The notes under the pieces: model-generated
What the model was told of the DNA's origin: nothing
The model's input: only the letters and a program-made list of their open reading frames with translations
Databases searched by the model: none
From: Halobacillus sp. Marseille-Q1614
Lineage (GTDB): Bacteria; Bacillota; Bacilli; Bacillales; Halobacillaceae
NCBI RefSeq assembly: GCF_902809865.1
Contig: NZ_CADDWH010000001.1
Coordinates: 2,790,001-2,854,000 of the forward strand
Length of the DNA: 64,000 nt
Direction of reading: 5' to 3'
Part shown: positions 1 to 8,398 of the stretch, one piece after another
Layout of the letters: each line of letters starts with the position of its first letter
How positions within the stretch are numbered: position 1 is the first letter of the stretch
Translations under genes and position numbers: made by a program

Positions 1-472
1 TGCCTTCATCTATTGACTTAGTGCTGGTCATCTTTTTCACAAATTCCTTAACGACCTTGACACTCAAGCCGGACTCCCAGTATTCAGCGATTTCAGGGGT
101 CACTTTGACCAATACAACATTCGGGTCATCTGCAGACGCGTTCAGCACTTTTTCGATAATCTTATTCCAATAGTCTTTCTTCTTATTATCATCTTGAACA
201 AATTCAGCTGTACCGCTGATCGATACATAGGAACTGCCTGCATATGCCAAGTTAACGGCAGGGTTACGGTTGATATCTTCATATTTCTCTGTATCTTTTT
301 TTGTAATGAACCAGATCTCTTCCCTATCCATTTGTACTTCCTGCGTATGCATCGGCCGGGACATCAGCCTGCCTTCTGGAGATATCGTGGTCAGCATCCC
401 CACTTTCTCATCTTTAATCAAGTCTTTAATTTTCTTAATGGTTTCCTGATTTTCTGTGGTTTGATTAGCCAT
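1..472 (-). CDS. General stress protein 26-like, PNPOx-fold (3' end outside window)
   Basis: The minus-strand frame opens with ATG at 472 behind a GGAGGAAAC ribosome site and runs off the window edge, so the C-terminus is missing. The visible ~157 residues begin MANQTTENQETIKKIKDLIK and contain GMLTTISPEGRLMSRPM and EEIWFITKK, followed by NPAVNLAYAGSSYVSISGTA. This is the split-barrel pattern of the pyridoxamine 5'-phosphate oxidase-like family that includes B. subtilis YdaG (general stress protein 26). Members bind flavin-type cofactors; the cellular role is poorly defined and linked to general stress. Family call is firm, substrate unknown. Confidence 0.85.
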   Translation of the reverse strand, partial: MANQTTENQETIKKIKDLIKDEKVGMLTTISPEGRLMSRPMHTQEVQMDREEIWFITKKDTEKYEDINRNPAVNLAYAGSSYVSISGTAEFVQDDNKKKDYWNKIIEKVLNASADDPNVVLVKVTPEIAEYWESGLSVKVVKEFVKKMTSTKSIDEG

Positions 473-775
473 GTATGTTTCCTCCTTCTGATCCTTATCA
501 GTTGCTTCTCTCCTTTTCCAAAAGAGGAAAGCAGTCTCTATCAAATCTTCTTCTTCCTTTTCCCGAAGAGAAACAAAATTACACTTTTCCCGTAAAATCA
601 ACGGCTTTAACCATTTCCAACATCTAGGATTTCATCAAATCGAGCGGACCTTGAAAAACCTTACCCGCAAGAGAATATACTAACCAGCTATAAGCTGGAT
701 CCCATGATATTTAAATTCATCGAAAAAAGGGTATGGTTAAACGATTAAAAATAAAAAGGAGTTTGAAGATCAACT

Positions 776-1729
776 ATGGCTTACGTTTTATTAATTGTCG
801 GCTTCGGTTTATTAATTAAAGGAGCGGATTTATTCGTTGATGGATCTTCCAACATTGCCAGGCTTCTCCGTGTCCCCCCTATTTTGATAGGGTTAACGAT
901 TGTAGCTTTTGGAACAAGCTCTCCTGAGGCAACAGTCAGCATCATTGCAGCTTTACAAGGAAATGCTGAAGTTTCACTGGGAAATGTGGTCGGGAGTAAT
1001 ATCTTTAATATCACTTTAGTGGTAGGTATCGCAGCCTTCCTGTATCCATTAATGGTAGAGAGTGAAACAACCAAAAAAGAAATCCCATTCGTATTGCTGG
1101 CTAGTGGAGCTCTACTCGTACTTATAAGTGATTCGGAATTACAAGGATTAAGTGAAAACTTGCTAAACCGCGGGGACGGCATTATCTTTTTATTGTTTTT
1201 ATCTATTTTTATGTACTATGTGATTGAAGTTGGCATGAAAAGTCGAAAAGAATCAATACATGAACCAATTCCTTCAAACATTAAGTGGGGAAAAAACACT
1301 GGTTTAACGTTAGCAGGTTTAGCAGCTATTATTTTTGGTGGAGACCTGGTGGTAGACAACGGGACAGAGATTGCCTATGACCTAGGGATGAGTGATACAT
1401 TAGTAGGGCTAACCATCATTGCGATTGGTACATCGCTTCCTGAACTAGTGACCTCCATATCCGCTGCATTGAAGAAAGAAAGTGGAATTGCACTAGGGAA
1501 TGTGGTGGGTAGCAATATTTTCAATATTTTATTTGTTCTTGGGGCTTCAGCGGTCATTTCGCCTTTAACTGTGAATGGGAAGATATTTATCGATGTGATG
1601 ATCATGATTGCACTGAGCTTGTTATTGTTCTTATTTTCAAGGACCCATTATAAAATTGGAAAAACAGAGGGTTTCGTCCTTATGATACTGTATATCATTT
1701 ATCTTATTTACATTATTTCGAGAAACTGA
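776..1729 (+). CDS. Calcium/sodium antiporter, CaCA superfamily (YrbG-like)
   Basis: A 317-residue membrane protein made of two homologous halves, as in all Na+/Ca2+ exchangers. Repeat one has TIVAFGTSSPEATVS near residues 41-55 and LGNVVGSNIFNIT near 68-80. Repeat two has TIIAIGTSLPELVTS and LGNVVGSNIFNIL in the second half. The GTSxPE and GNxxGSN motifs carry the acidic and polar residues that bind cations. About ten hydrophobic segments and the full length fit the family. ATG at 776 follows an AAAGGAG site. The protein probably exports Ca2+ against Na+ or H+ at the cell membrane. It stands alone; which ion it prefers cannot be read from sequence. Confidence 0.93.
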   Translation: MAYVLLIVGFGLLIKGADLFVDGSSNIARLLRVPPILIGLTIVAFGTSSPEATVSIIAALQGNAEVSLGNVVGSNIFNITLVVGIAAFLYPLMVESETTKKEIPFVLLASGALLVLISDSELQGLSENLLNRGDGIIFLLFLSIFMYYVIEVGMKSRKESIHEPIPSNIKWGKNTGLTLAGLAAIIFGGDLVVDNGTEIAYDLGMSDTLVGLTIIAIGTSLPELVTSISAALKKESGIALGNVVGSNIFNILFVLGASAVISPLTVNGKIFIDVMIMIALSLLLFLFSRTHYKIGKTEGFVLMILYIIYLIYIISRN

Positions 1730-1822
1730 GATTTTTATTTTATTATTTAACGGAAAAATAGGAACTATGTAGGAATATTATGAAACAAACAGGAAGCAAT
1801 GATGGTTAGTTATCTAAACAGT

Positions 1823-1852
1823 AAAGCCGATCTTCTTGTGAAGATTGGCTTT
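1823..1852 (+). terminator. Hairpin downstream of the antiporter gene
   Basis: AAAGCCGATCTTC and GAAGATTGGCTTT pair around a TTGT loop, a 13-bp stem with one G-T pair, about 95 bases after the antiporter stop. It is followed by AACTAA rather than a T-run, so intrinsic termination is plausible but weak. Confidence 0.45.
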
Positions 1853-2200
1853 AACTAATGAGCCAGTAACTGTAACCATTAATTAGTTTGACATTTTTTT
1901 GGTTTAAAGGGAGGAGATTCCATTATGGCACCCCTAAGATAAGAGTGTGTAATACCTTACACGCTGTATGCCTAGATTCTGTTATATCAAGTTTTTGTTA
2001 AATTATGTTTGCAACATCTTTAACGGAATTTAACCGTTGTTTACGGGACTGCGTTAGCAAAATGATATCATTTTTTTAAGACATTGTTTTAGTTATAAGT
2101 TATTTACAAAAACTACTTTCAGTCCTATTATTGCTTATCATAATATTCAGTAGAATGTTGATCATGCAACTTTGAGTTAAATCATGGACCTCTGGCGTAG

Positions 2201-2329
2201 TTTTTTAGTATTTACGTAGGAACTAGAGGTAAAGCTACCAGTGTAGGAAGGGGCTTTGCTACTGCAGTAACATTTGCTGCTATATGTGCTTTAATTATTG
2301 GATCAGGTTATGGAGCCATAAATTGTTAA
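2201..2329 (+). pseudogene. Unidentified short coding remnant
   Basis: This frame is open after a TAG at 2198 and ends at TAA 2327-2329. It lacks ATG or a credible alternative start. Its C-terminal part, TFAAICALIIGSGYGAINC, is a single hydrophobic helix ending in Cys, like small membrane peptides. It may be a decayed small membrane protein or chance; no family is assigned. Confidence 0.25.
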
Positions 2330-2759
2330 GATTTAAGAAAAGTTTAGTCTTACTGTTTCAACTGAAACTTTACTTAATATAAAAGAGGATGCTTGCTCGA
2401 ATGTTATTTGCTGAAGCACTGTAAATATAGAAATACAAGTAGATGAATGGGCGTGAAGCTTATAATAATTTTTCAGGAAAGAAAAGAGCTCCACCCCACC
2501 CCTGCTGATTCCCTCTCTTATTTTAATATTTATCTAAGCTTTATGAAATTTTGCTATTAATGGAAAGGAAGCATGGGTACCTTCCCCACTCTTTTCCAGC
2601 GCTCCCAATGTCCCATTCCCCTTGCACTTTTCGTTTGATACTATTAAAGTATATACTGGTTGAAATCCAGCCTAACTGGATATAGATAAGAAAGCAGAGA
2701 CATTTTCACTTTTAAATTTTGGAACTACAGGGTTCCTTTAGGAAAGGTTCAGATATACT

Positions 2760-3764
2760 ATGAAAGATAACTTTTGGCATGAGCTGCCGCGACCGTTTTT
2801 TGTTCTGGCGCCAATGGAAGCAGTGACGGATGTCGTTTTTCGTCATGTCGTGAGTGAAGCAGCAAGACCTGACGTGTTTTTTACAGAGTTTACGAATACG
2901 GAGAGTTACTGCCATCCGAAAGGAAAAGACAGCTTACGGGGACGTCTGACGTTCACGGAAGATGAGCAGCCGATCGTCGCTCACATCTGGGGAGACAAGC
3001 CCGAATACTTCCGCCAAATGAGTATCGGTATGGCAGAGATGGGATATCGAGGCGTCGATATCAACATGGGCTGTCCTGCGCCCAATGTCGCAACGAAAGG
3101 GAAAGGCTGCGGGCTGATCCGTCGGCCGGATGTTGCAGCAGAAATCATCCAGGCAGCCAAAGCGGGAGGACTGCCTGTCAGTGTGAAGACCCGTCTCGGT
3201 TATTCGGAAGTAGATGAGTGGCATGACTGGCTGAAGCATCTTCTGGAACAGGATATCGTCAATCTTTCCATTCATCTCCGTACGAAAAAAGAAATGAGTA
3301 AAGTCCCGGCTCACTGGGAGCTGATTCCCGAGATCAAGAAACTCCGTGACGAAATAGCCCCTGATACGCTTCTGACGATTAATGGGGATATTCCTGACCG
3401 CCAGAAGGGACTTGAACTTGTGGAAAAATACGGCGTGGACGGAGTAATGATCGGCCGCGGGATATTCCATAACCCGTTCGCTTTTGAAAAAGAGAAGAAA
3501 GAGCACACAAGCGAAGAACTCCTCGGCCTGCTTCGCCTGCAGCTCGATCTTCATGATAAATATTCGGAAGAACTCGAGTCGCGTCTCTTCCAACCGCTCC
3601 GCCGCTTTTTCAAGATATATGTCCGCGGATTCCGGGGAGCAAGTGAGTTAAGGAATCAGCTGATGAGCACAGAATCCACCGATGAAGTGCGTGCTCTTCT
3701 TGATGAGTTTAAGGAGGAATATGGTGGAGTGACAGAAGAGAAAAGTTTTTCTGTCTCGAGGTAA
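2760..3764 (+). CDS. tRNA-dihydrouridine synthase (Dus family)
   Basis: A 334-residue flavoenzyme that reduces uridine to dihydrouridine in the tRNA D-loop using FMN and NAD(P)H. The N-terminus [15 protein letters not shown] holds the FMN-binding barrel start. [11 protein letters not shown] near residue 100 contains the catalytic Cys of the N-x-GCP motif. VSVKTRLGY and the closing [14 protein letters not shown] phosphate-binding segment follow, and the C-terminal ~80 residues match the helical tRNA-binding domain. Length fits Dus proteins. ATG 2760 follows AGGAAAGG. It reads toward the groEL island and ends before a hairpin at 3776-3812. This divergent version (LAPMEAVTD instead of LAPMAGVTD) is probably an additional Dus paralogue rather than DusB of the folate operon. 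Confidence 0.93.
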   Translation: MKDNFWHELPRPFFVLAPMEAVTDVVFRHVVSEAARPDVFFTEFTNTESYCHPKGKDSLRGRLTFTEDEQPIVAHIWGDKPEYFRQMSIGMAEMGYRGVDINMGCPAPNVATKGKGCGLIRRPDVAAEIIQAAKAGGLPVSVKTRLGYSEVDEWHDWLKHLLEQDIVNLSIHLRTKKEMSKVPAHWELIPEIKKLRDEIAPDTLLTINGDIPDRQKGLELVEKYGVDGVMIGRGIFHNPFAFEKEKKEHTSEELLGLLRLQLDLHDKYSEELESRLFQPLRRFFKIYVRGFRGASELRNQLMSTESTDEVRALLDEFKEEYGGVTEEKSFSVSR

Positions 3765-3775
3765 GTCTTTTTACA

Positions 3776-3812
3776 GGAGAGAAATGCCCATTGCGCTTTT
3801 CTCTCTTTTTTA
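3776..3812 (+). terminator. Terminator of the dus gene
   Basis: GGAGAGAAA and TTTTCTCTC pair around a ~12-base loop, followed by TTTTTTA, 11 bases after the dus stop. Confidence 0.6.
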
Positions 3813-3924
3813 TTGGCAGGGAAGTAGAAAGGACGGACCCATCGCTTCATTAAAACTACTAAGCGATGGATTCGTCTCTCTGCTTCCAACAAGATAATCC
3901 TATATAAGATATGATTGATACAAA

Positions 3925-3957
3925 AAAGACTACTTCCCAATAAAGGAAGTAGTCTTT
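3925..3957 (-). terminator. Probable original groESL terminator, now 18.5 kb from groEL
   Basis: AAAGACTACTTCC pairs perfectly over 13 bp with GGAAGTAGTCTTT around a 7-base loop. Read on the minus strand it ends in a T-run. It lies about 50 bases beyond a duplicate of the last 18 bases of groEL (4009-4026), whose copy ends in ATGATGTAA. Seen: hairpin and duplicated groEL end. Inferred: before the island entered, this hairpin directly followed groEL. It can also serve transcription arriving from dus. Confidence 0.7.
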
Positions 3958-4008
3958 CATTTGGTATGGTAGCTTTACTACGTGAGGGAGAAGTGTAAGG
4001 AAGACCTT

Positions 4009-4161
4009 ACATCATGCCGCCCATTCACTGAATAAATGAAATACTTAAATATAAAGCCCAGAAAACCCTATCTTATCGGTGATTAAACCTTTTAAAATTA
4101 GAGTGAGGTTAAATAACATATCAATATTTATGAACAATATCCAGTCAAAATCCAGTCAAAT
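4009..4161. repeat. Distal att site: core plus right-side repeats
   Basis: The core copy is at 4009-4026; right-side repeats (CCAGTCAAAA then CCAGTCAAAT) are at 4141-4161, 114 bases later. No left-side repeats precede the core. Instead there is the presumed native groEL downstream DNA with the terminator at 3925. Read on the minus strand the core continues ATGATG-TAA, probably the ancestral groEL stop, whereas the other complete cores continue into TGA. Confidence 0.75.
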
Positions 4162-4393
4162 TAAAAGAAGTACTTAGAAGTAATACAGCCTATATCTTCA
4201 TCGATAAATAGTATAAAATAAAGTTCATTTTGCTAGGACAATCTCTGCTTTTTTAAAATAATTATATACGGGCTCACGGGGAATGGAATTTTAAGATCGC
4301 CAAGTTCTTACGCTCTCTTTTATACCGTCTCTAAAGAAGAAGTTAGTTTTATTAAAAAAGAATATAAATAGTTCAACTACATTTATTTATATC

Positions 4394-5863
4394 CTATAAC
4401 AACGGAGACAAAAGGCGAGCGCTTTGTTCCACTAAACGCTTGGAATAAGAACGCTGTTTCAAATCTTCTAAAGTTAACTTTTTAGACTCTGATAGATCAC
4501 GTTCGAATTGCACTGTGAGTTTCTTTGCCACGTCTTTACTATAATAAAATTGACATGTCTCGTAATTTAAACGGAAACTTCTCATGTCATAGTTGGCAGC
4601 CCCTATTTCAGCTATCTCTCCGTCAATGACCATTTGCTTCGCATGCAGCATTCCTTTTTCATATAAGAAAATATTTACGCCTGCTTCTAATAGTTCTCCA
4701 TAGTAGGTACGGCTTGCAGTTCCTACTACTATTTGGTCTACACGTTGTGGAACTAATAACCTAACACGTACACCTCGTAACGCCGCCGTTTTTATCGCCA
4801 TAATAATATCCTCATCAGGTATAAAATAAGGAGTAGTGATGTCAATAGTTTTGACTGCTTGGGTTATACAAATGAAATAAGCTTCTCGGATAACGGGAGT
4901 TGGAATACCCGGATTTCCTTCTAAGGTATGCACATAAACTTCTTGTTGAGTTTTTGTAGGCGATTCTGTATCAATCTCCTTGATGTGAAATTCTGTGCTC
5001 ATTTCTGTTGTCCACTCTAATGATTTGCCGGAGGAAATTTTGTTCTTTGTACCTCCTGTTTGTGTATCTCTGATTTTGCTCTTTTCCACTTCAGCGATGT
5101 TCCAATGGCTGTCAAAAATCCTCTGTAAATCTGCTGAAGCTTCTCCTGAAATGTGCACATGTGTGTCACGCCAAAATCCTACGTCAGGCTTCAATCCCGT
5201 ATACTCATATCCAATGTTGATTCCACCAGTAAATGCTTCCTTTTTGTCTATCGTAATTATCTTGCAGTGATCTCTATAATTCCAGTTTGACGTTATCCAA
5301 GGAAAGCGCAAAGGAAAAATTGTTCGGCATTCAATGCCAACATTCATCATGCGCTTGATTTCGCTGCGAGGAAACTTCCTGCTTCCCCAGCCATCTCTTA
5401 TAAAACGAACTTGCACTCCAGCTTCTGCTCGTTCGATTAATAATTCCGTAATCCTCTTACCAATTTGATCATCACGGTAAATGTAATATTCAAGATCGAT
5501 CGTTTTTTGGGCATTTTTTAGAGACTCGAAAATGTGTTTGTAAGTTTCAATCCCGTTTGTAAGTACTTGGATTTTAGCACTATGCAGCCCATTTACACTT
5601 AATTTCTGTAATGCATAAGCAATGCGTGAAGCTGATGGACTAAAGGAATGCAGCTCACAGGGGTTATCACTTGAAAATGAGAGCCTTTCTTTATGAATAC
5701 GTTTGGGATTTACTGTACTAATATAGAATACAAATCCAACAATTGGTAAAATAAGACAAATCGCCAACCAGTTTAAAGCCTTAGCTGGTCTGCGGACTTC
5801 GCGGACTGCTATAATTAACATAACTATTGTATTTATAAGGTATAACCAAAGAATCCACTGCAA
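4394..5863 (-). CDS. Cardiolipin synthase, phospholipase D family
   Basis: 489 residues. Two N-terminal membrane helices (about 1-20 and 30-50) precede two phospholipase D catalytic repeats. The first HKD motif is HCKIITIDKKEAFTGG (about residues 200-215), the second LHAKQMVIDGEIAEIGAAN (about 400-420). Each supplies the His-Lys-Asp set that transfers phosphatidyl groups between phosphatidylglycerol molecules to form cardiolipin in the inner membrane. Length and layout match Bacillus ClsA/YwiE-type enzymes. ATG 5863 is preceded by GAGGAGGAAT. It lies in the first island segment next to a DUF421 protein, as part of what looks like envelope-stress cargo. A housekeeping copy is expected elsewhere in the chromosome (inference). 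Confidence 0.93.
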   Translation of the reverse strand: MQWILWLYLINTIVMLIIAVREVRRPAKALNWLAICLILPIVGFVFYISTVNPKRIHKERLSFSSDNPCELHSFSPSASRIAYALQKLSVNGLHSAKIQVLTNGIETYKHIFESLKNAQKTIDLEYYIYRDDQIGKRITELLIERAEAGVQVRFIRDGWGSRKFPRSEIKRMMNVGIECRTIFPLRFPWITSNWNYRDHCKIITIDKKEAFTGGINIGYEYTGLKPDVGFWRDTHVHISGEASADLQRIFDSHWNIAEVEKSKIRDTQTGGTKNKISSGKSLEWTTEMSTEFHIKEIDTESPTKTQQEVYVHTLEGNPGIPTPVIREAYFICITQAVKTIDITTPYFIPDEDIIMAIKTAALRGVRVRLLVPQRVDQIVVGTASRTYYGELLEAGVNIFLYEKGMLHAKQMVIDGEIAEIGAANYDMRSFRLNYETCQFYYSKDVAKKLTVQFERDLSESKKLTLEDLKQRSYSKRLVEQSARLLSPLL

Positions 5864-5992
5864 TTGGATTCCTCCTCTCTTTTTTTATAACATTTGCGAG
5901 CCTTGACTGTTTTATACATGGAGGAACTGGTAAATTGTCGTTGATTTAGTTAAAAGCTTATCTTAATGATTTAAAATAAGCAGGAAGAGTTG

Positions 5993-6676
5993 TTATTTAG
6001 GACTTATATGAATACCCTCACTTTTTCTCCAATCTGCATAGAAAATCTTAGTTTTATCATTATACCCATTAGCTGTTAGTTCATTATTTAGCCACTCTTC
6101 ATCAAATCCACACTCACTTAAATTGTCCCATAAAACTTCACCGTCAATAATTAAGCTGATCGGTAGATCTACAAAGCTTTCTGGCAGGTTGAGATCTTGC
6201 TTGTCTGGTTGTTGATATTTAGATTTTAGCAGTGTGCTTATTTGCCCATTAGGTTCGAGTGTGCCGTACTTGACTTCACGTACGGAGAAAACATTATTTT
6301 GTCGAAGTAAGCTTAATATTTGATTCATATCTAATTTGTTTTTTTTCGCTATATTTCGGTCAATGATACCATCTCGAATGATTATGGCAGGTTTCCCTAC
6401 CAATATAGAACGTGTCGATTTTATTTTCAAAGTAAGAAATTCTACACCCAACATCAGCAATGTCCACAAACCGACAGCATATAAAAAAGACAAAATTCCT
6501 ATATCGTCTTCATAAATAGTATTTTCTAAAAACCCTCCAAGCAATAGCACAAAAACTAAGTGAAATGGTGTTAGCTGATAAATGGCTGTTTTTCCTGTTA
6601 AGATGACAATGAAAAAGAGTGTGAAAAAACCAATGATGACTTTCATTGTCAGTAAGTCCATACTAATAGCACCCAA
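5993..6676 (-). CDS. DUF421 (YetF/YdfR-like) membrane protein
   Basis: A 227-residue protein with three N-terminal hydrophobic helices (to about residue 85) and a soluble C-terminal part. It carries the family's LTPFHLVFVLLLGGFLEN and KPAIIIRDGIIDRNIAKKNKLD segments, followed by LLRQNNVFSVREVKYGTLEPNGQIS. DUF421 proteins are found repeatedly in Bacillus, some linked to spore germination or stress; the biochemical role is not settled. The likely start is TTG 6676, eight bases after GGAGG; an internal ATG at 6661 is an alternative. It lies upstream of the cardiolipin synthase on the same strand, separated by about 130 bases. Confidence 0.85.
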   Translation of the reverse strand: MGAISMDLLTMKVIIGFFTLFFIVILTGKTAIYQLTPFHLVFVLLLGGFLENTIYEDDIGILSFLYAVGLWTLLMLGVEFLTLKIKSTRSILVGKPAIIIRDGIIDRNIAKKNKLDMNQILSLLRQNNVFSVREVKYGTLEPNGQISTLLKSKYQQPDKQDLNLPESFVDLPISLIIDGEVLWDNLSECGFDEEWLNNELTANGYNDKTKIFYADWRKSEGIHISPK

Positions 6677-6784
6677 AATATTTACCTCCTGTTTATAAAA
6701 TTCCTATAATTTTCAACATTTTAGCTAACATAAAAAGAACATCCCTTTTATTATGAACATTTAAGCGCATATCACTAAAATTTT

Positions 6785-6892
6785 GAACATTTCCGTGAAG
6801 TTCCAGGCGTCAGTCGGGCTGGATACTATAACTGGTTGAAAGCAGAAGAGACAAGTCAGCTAAAAGCTCGCGAAGATCAGGCGCTCATGATT
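6785..6892 (+). pseudogene. IS3-family transposase (OrfB) remnant
   Basis: A 36-codon open stretch reads EHFREVPGVSRAGYYNWLKA and continues TSQLKAREDQAL. This is the N-terminal part of the IS3/IS150 OrfB transposase, upstream of the DDE domain. No start, catalytic core or terminal repeats remain. Its presence marks an older insertion in this island segment. Confidence 0.65.
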
Positions 6893-6894
6893 AG

Positions 6895-7200
6895 CATAAT
6901 AATGTTATTGTGGTACGAATGAGAAGGATATGTTATTTGCAATAGATACGATAAAAGAGATGGGTGGAGGTTTAGTAATTGTCGAAAATAAAAAAGTAAT
7001 AGCTTCCTTAGCCTTACCTATTGCAGGTTTACTATCTGATGGACCAGCAGAAAAGGTATACAGTAATTAATAAAATTATTGAAAGGTCTTGATTACATAG
7101 AGGCTTCGAAGAAATTCAATCCTTTTCTAACCCTTTCTTGGCATTACCGGTCATTCCTGATCAAAAATAACCGATATGGGTTTATTTGATGTTAAGTAAT
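6895..7200 (+). pseudogene. Adenine deaminase C-terminal remnant
   Basis: Joining reading frames gives HNNVIVV, then TNEKDMLFAIDTIKEMGGGL, VIVENKKVIASLALPIAGLL, KGLDYIEASKKFNPFLTL, PVIPDQ and TDMGLFDVK. This is the C-terminal domain of adenine deaminase (Ade), which converts adenine to hypoxanthine. At least three frameshifts (around 6913, 7070 and 7172) and loss of the N-terminal metal-binding domain make it non-functional. It abuts the IS3 remnant and ends about 130 bases before the next att unit. Confidence 0.7.
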
Positions 7201-7327
7201 AAATAAATATACGTGCACTCCTCTAAATATTTTTTTAACCAAAATGAACAACGCATACTAAAGTAGACTTCTCTTTCTTCTTCTGTAAACATCTCCAATA
7301 TTAATCCTAGTTTAAACAATTGTATCC

Positions 7328-7637
7328 CCCGGCTCATATTTAATAATAAAAGAAAAGCCTCTCAAAAGTTTATAAACTCTTGAGAAGCTTTTTAGATTTA
7401 GTAAATAATTTTAAATACCAGTCAAAATCCAGTAAAATTGCTTTTAAACCCTATGTTAAAAGGGGTTTAGGCGCTATCACATCATGCCGCCCATTCACTT
7501 GCTCAGCTATATATTGTATATACCATAAAAGACCCTGTGGAACCTTATTATACCAAGGTTTCCATCGCAAAGTGAATTTATAAACCACAATAAGTTTTAA
7601 TACTTTATGATCTGTATCCAGTCATAATCCAGTCACC
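7328..7637. repeat. att-like unit with both arms (second copy)
   Basis: The order is: GGCTCATATTTA motif shared with the groEL-proximal unit; hairpin at 7353-7390; left double repeat at 7418-7438; 40-base spacer; core 7479-7496; and right double repeat (CCAGTCATAA, TCCAGTCACC) at 7618-7637. Two arms around one core is the structure expected where two islands abut in tandem, or of an attP. The reading frame across the core still matches the groEL end followed by TGA. Confidence 0.75.
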
Positions 7638-7654
7638 GATACATTACCTAAATG

Positions 7655-7781
7655 AAAAGCCTCTCAAAAGTTTATGAACTCTTGAGAGGCTTATAGATTT
7701 AGTAAATGATTTTAAAACCCAATCAAATGTTCTCAAACCATATGCTGAAAGGGTATGGGGGGCTCATATCATGCCGCCCAT
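7655..7781. repeat. Degenerate att unit directly after the previous one
   Basis: A hairpin at 7655-7692 (AAAAGCCTCTCAA with TTGAGAGGCTT) is nearly identical to the other copies. A single decayed arm repeat (CCAATCAAAT) follows near 7719, then a core fragment ATCATGCCGCCCAT at 7768-7781. No right arm was found. Only 18 bases separate it from the right arm of the previous unit, so the segment between the two cores has no room for a gene. Confidence 0.6.
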
Positions 7782-8122
7782 GGATTCACCTAAGTTAATA
7801 AAGGAAAATAACATCAAAACCGAGGGATAAAAGCAGTGTATTTAAGGTCCGTATTCAACATCTATAACAAAATAAAATAAATAGTTCTGTCGAATAGTAT
7901 GTCGATTGGGAAAGACCTGGTGAAAATAGTGGCTGACTAAATCCGATTCCATAGGTGAAGAAAGTTCATAGCTTTTCCTTCCTGTCATTGAGTATAGCTT
8001 ATTTCTTTGAATAATTAGTACTGAAATTGAAATAAAATAACAGCTACTTACGGCTGTTATAGTTCACCTAGTAATCTTATAGCGCTCGTATTTTTCTGTA
8101 AGTTTATTGACTTACAACATAA
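7782..8122. other. Intergenic stretch after the degenerate att unit
   Basis: No coding signal was seen. A hairpin at 8037-8061 (ATAACAGC with GCTGTTAT) lies downstream of the minus-strand small gene and may terminate it. Confidence 0.4.
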
Positions 8123-8398
8123 CTAGGCATCTTCTAATTCGAAAAACTCCTGATATTTTTCAGGGTCATTGGCAAGTATTTCTTTTACTTTATCTTCATT
8201 CAATTTATTTAGTACATCTGATGTATTTTGACCTTCAACCAACTCAAACCAGTTTCCCCTATTTGTCTGATACAATTGCGCTGGCACCCAAGTCTTAGTA
8301 TGACCATAAGTACTAACTATATTGGCATATTTCTGAAACTCATGAATAAGGTTCGCTTTTTCAGTATCATACAATTTCCCCTCAATAACCTTTCTCAT
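8123..8398 (-). CDS. Small protein, paralogue of the one at 14050-14304
   Basis: 91 residues, starting MRKVIEGKLYDTEKANLIHE, with a central LYQTNRGNWFELVEG segment and a C-terminus ILANDPEKYQEFFELEDA. ATG 8398 follows GGAGG, so translation is likely. The KVIxGKLYDTE opening and the aromatic middle recall small hypothetical proteins often carried on plasmids and conjugative elements of Firmicutes; no function is known. It has no membrane segment. A second copy with about half its residues identical sits in the same island segment at the other end, which argues that the family belongs to the mobile cargo. Confidence 0.75.
   Translation of the reverse strand: MRKVIEGKLYDTEKANLIHEFQKYANIVSTYGHTKTWVPAQLYQTNRGNWFELVEGQNTSDVLNKLNEDKVKEILANDPEKYQEFFELEDA

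Larger units (their letters stand above)
1730..2759. other. Intergenic region of about 1 kb without a complete gene
   Basis: Apart from the hairpin at 1823-1852 and a 42-codon open fragment at 2201-2329, no coding signal with a start and ribosome site was found on either strand. A short inverted repeat, ATCCAGCCTAACTGGAT, lies near 2667. The sequence is AT-rich and looks like decayed DNA. Confidence 0.5.

Noticed and set aside
2934-3593. 219-codon minus-strand frame opposite dus
   Set aside because: It is fully inside a confirmed dus gene and low in protein-like features; shadow frame.
7380-7583. 67-codon frame inside the att unit
   Set aside because: It spans the arm repeats and core; it is a by-product of the repeat sequence, with no start context.
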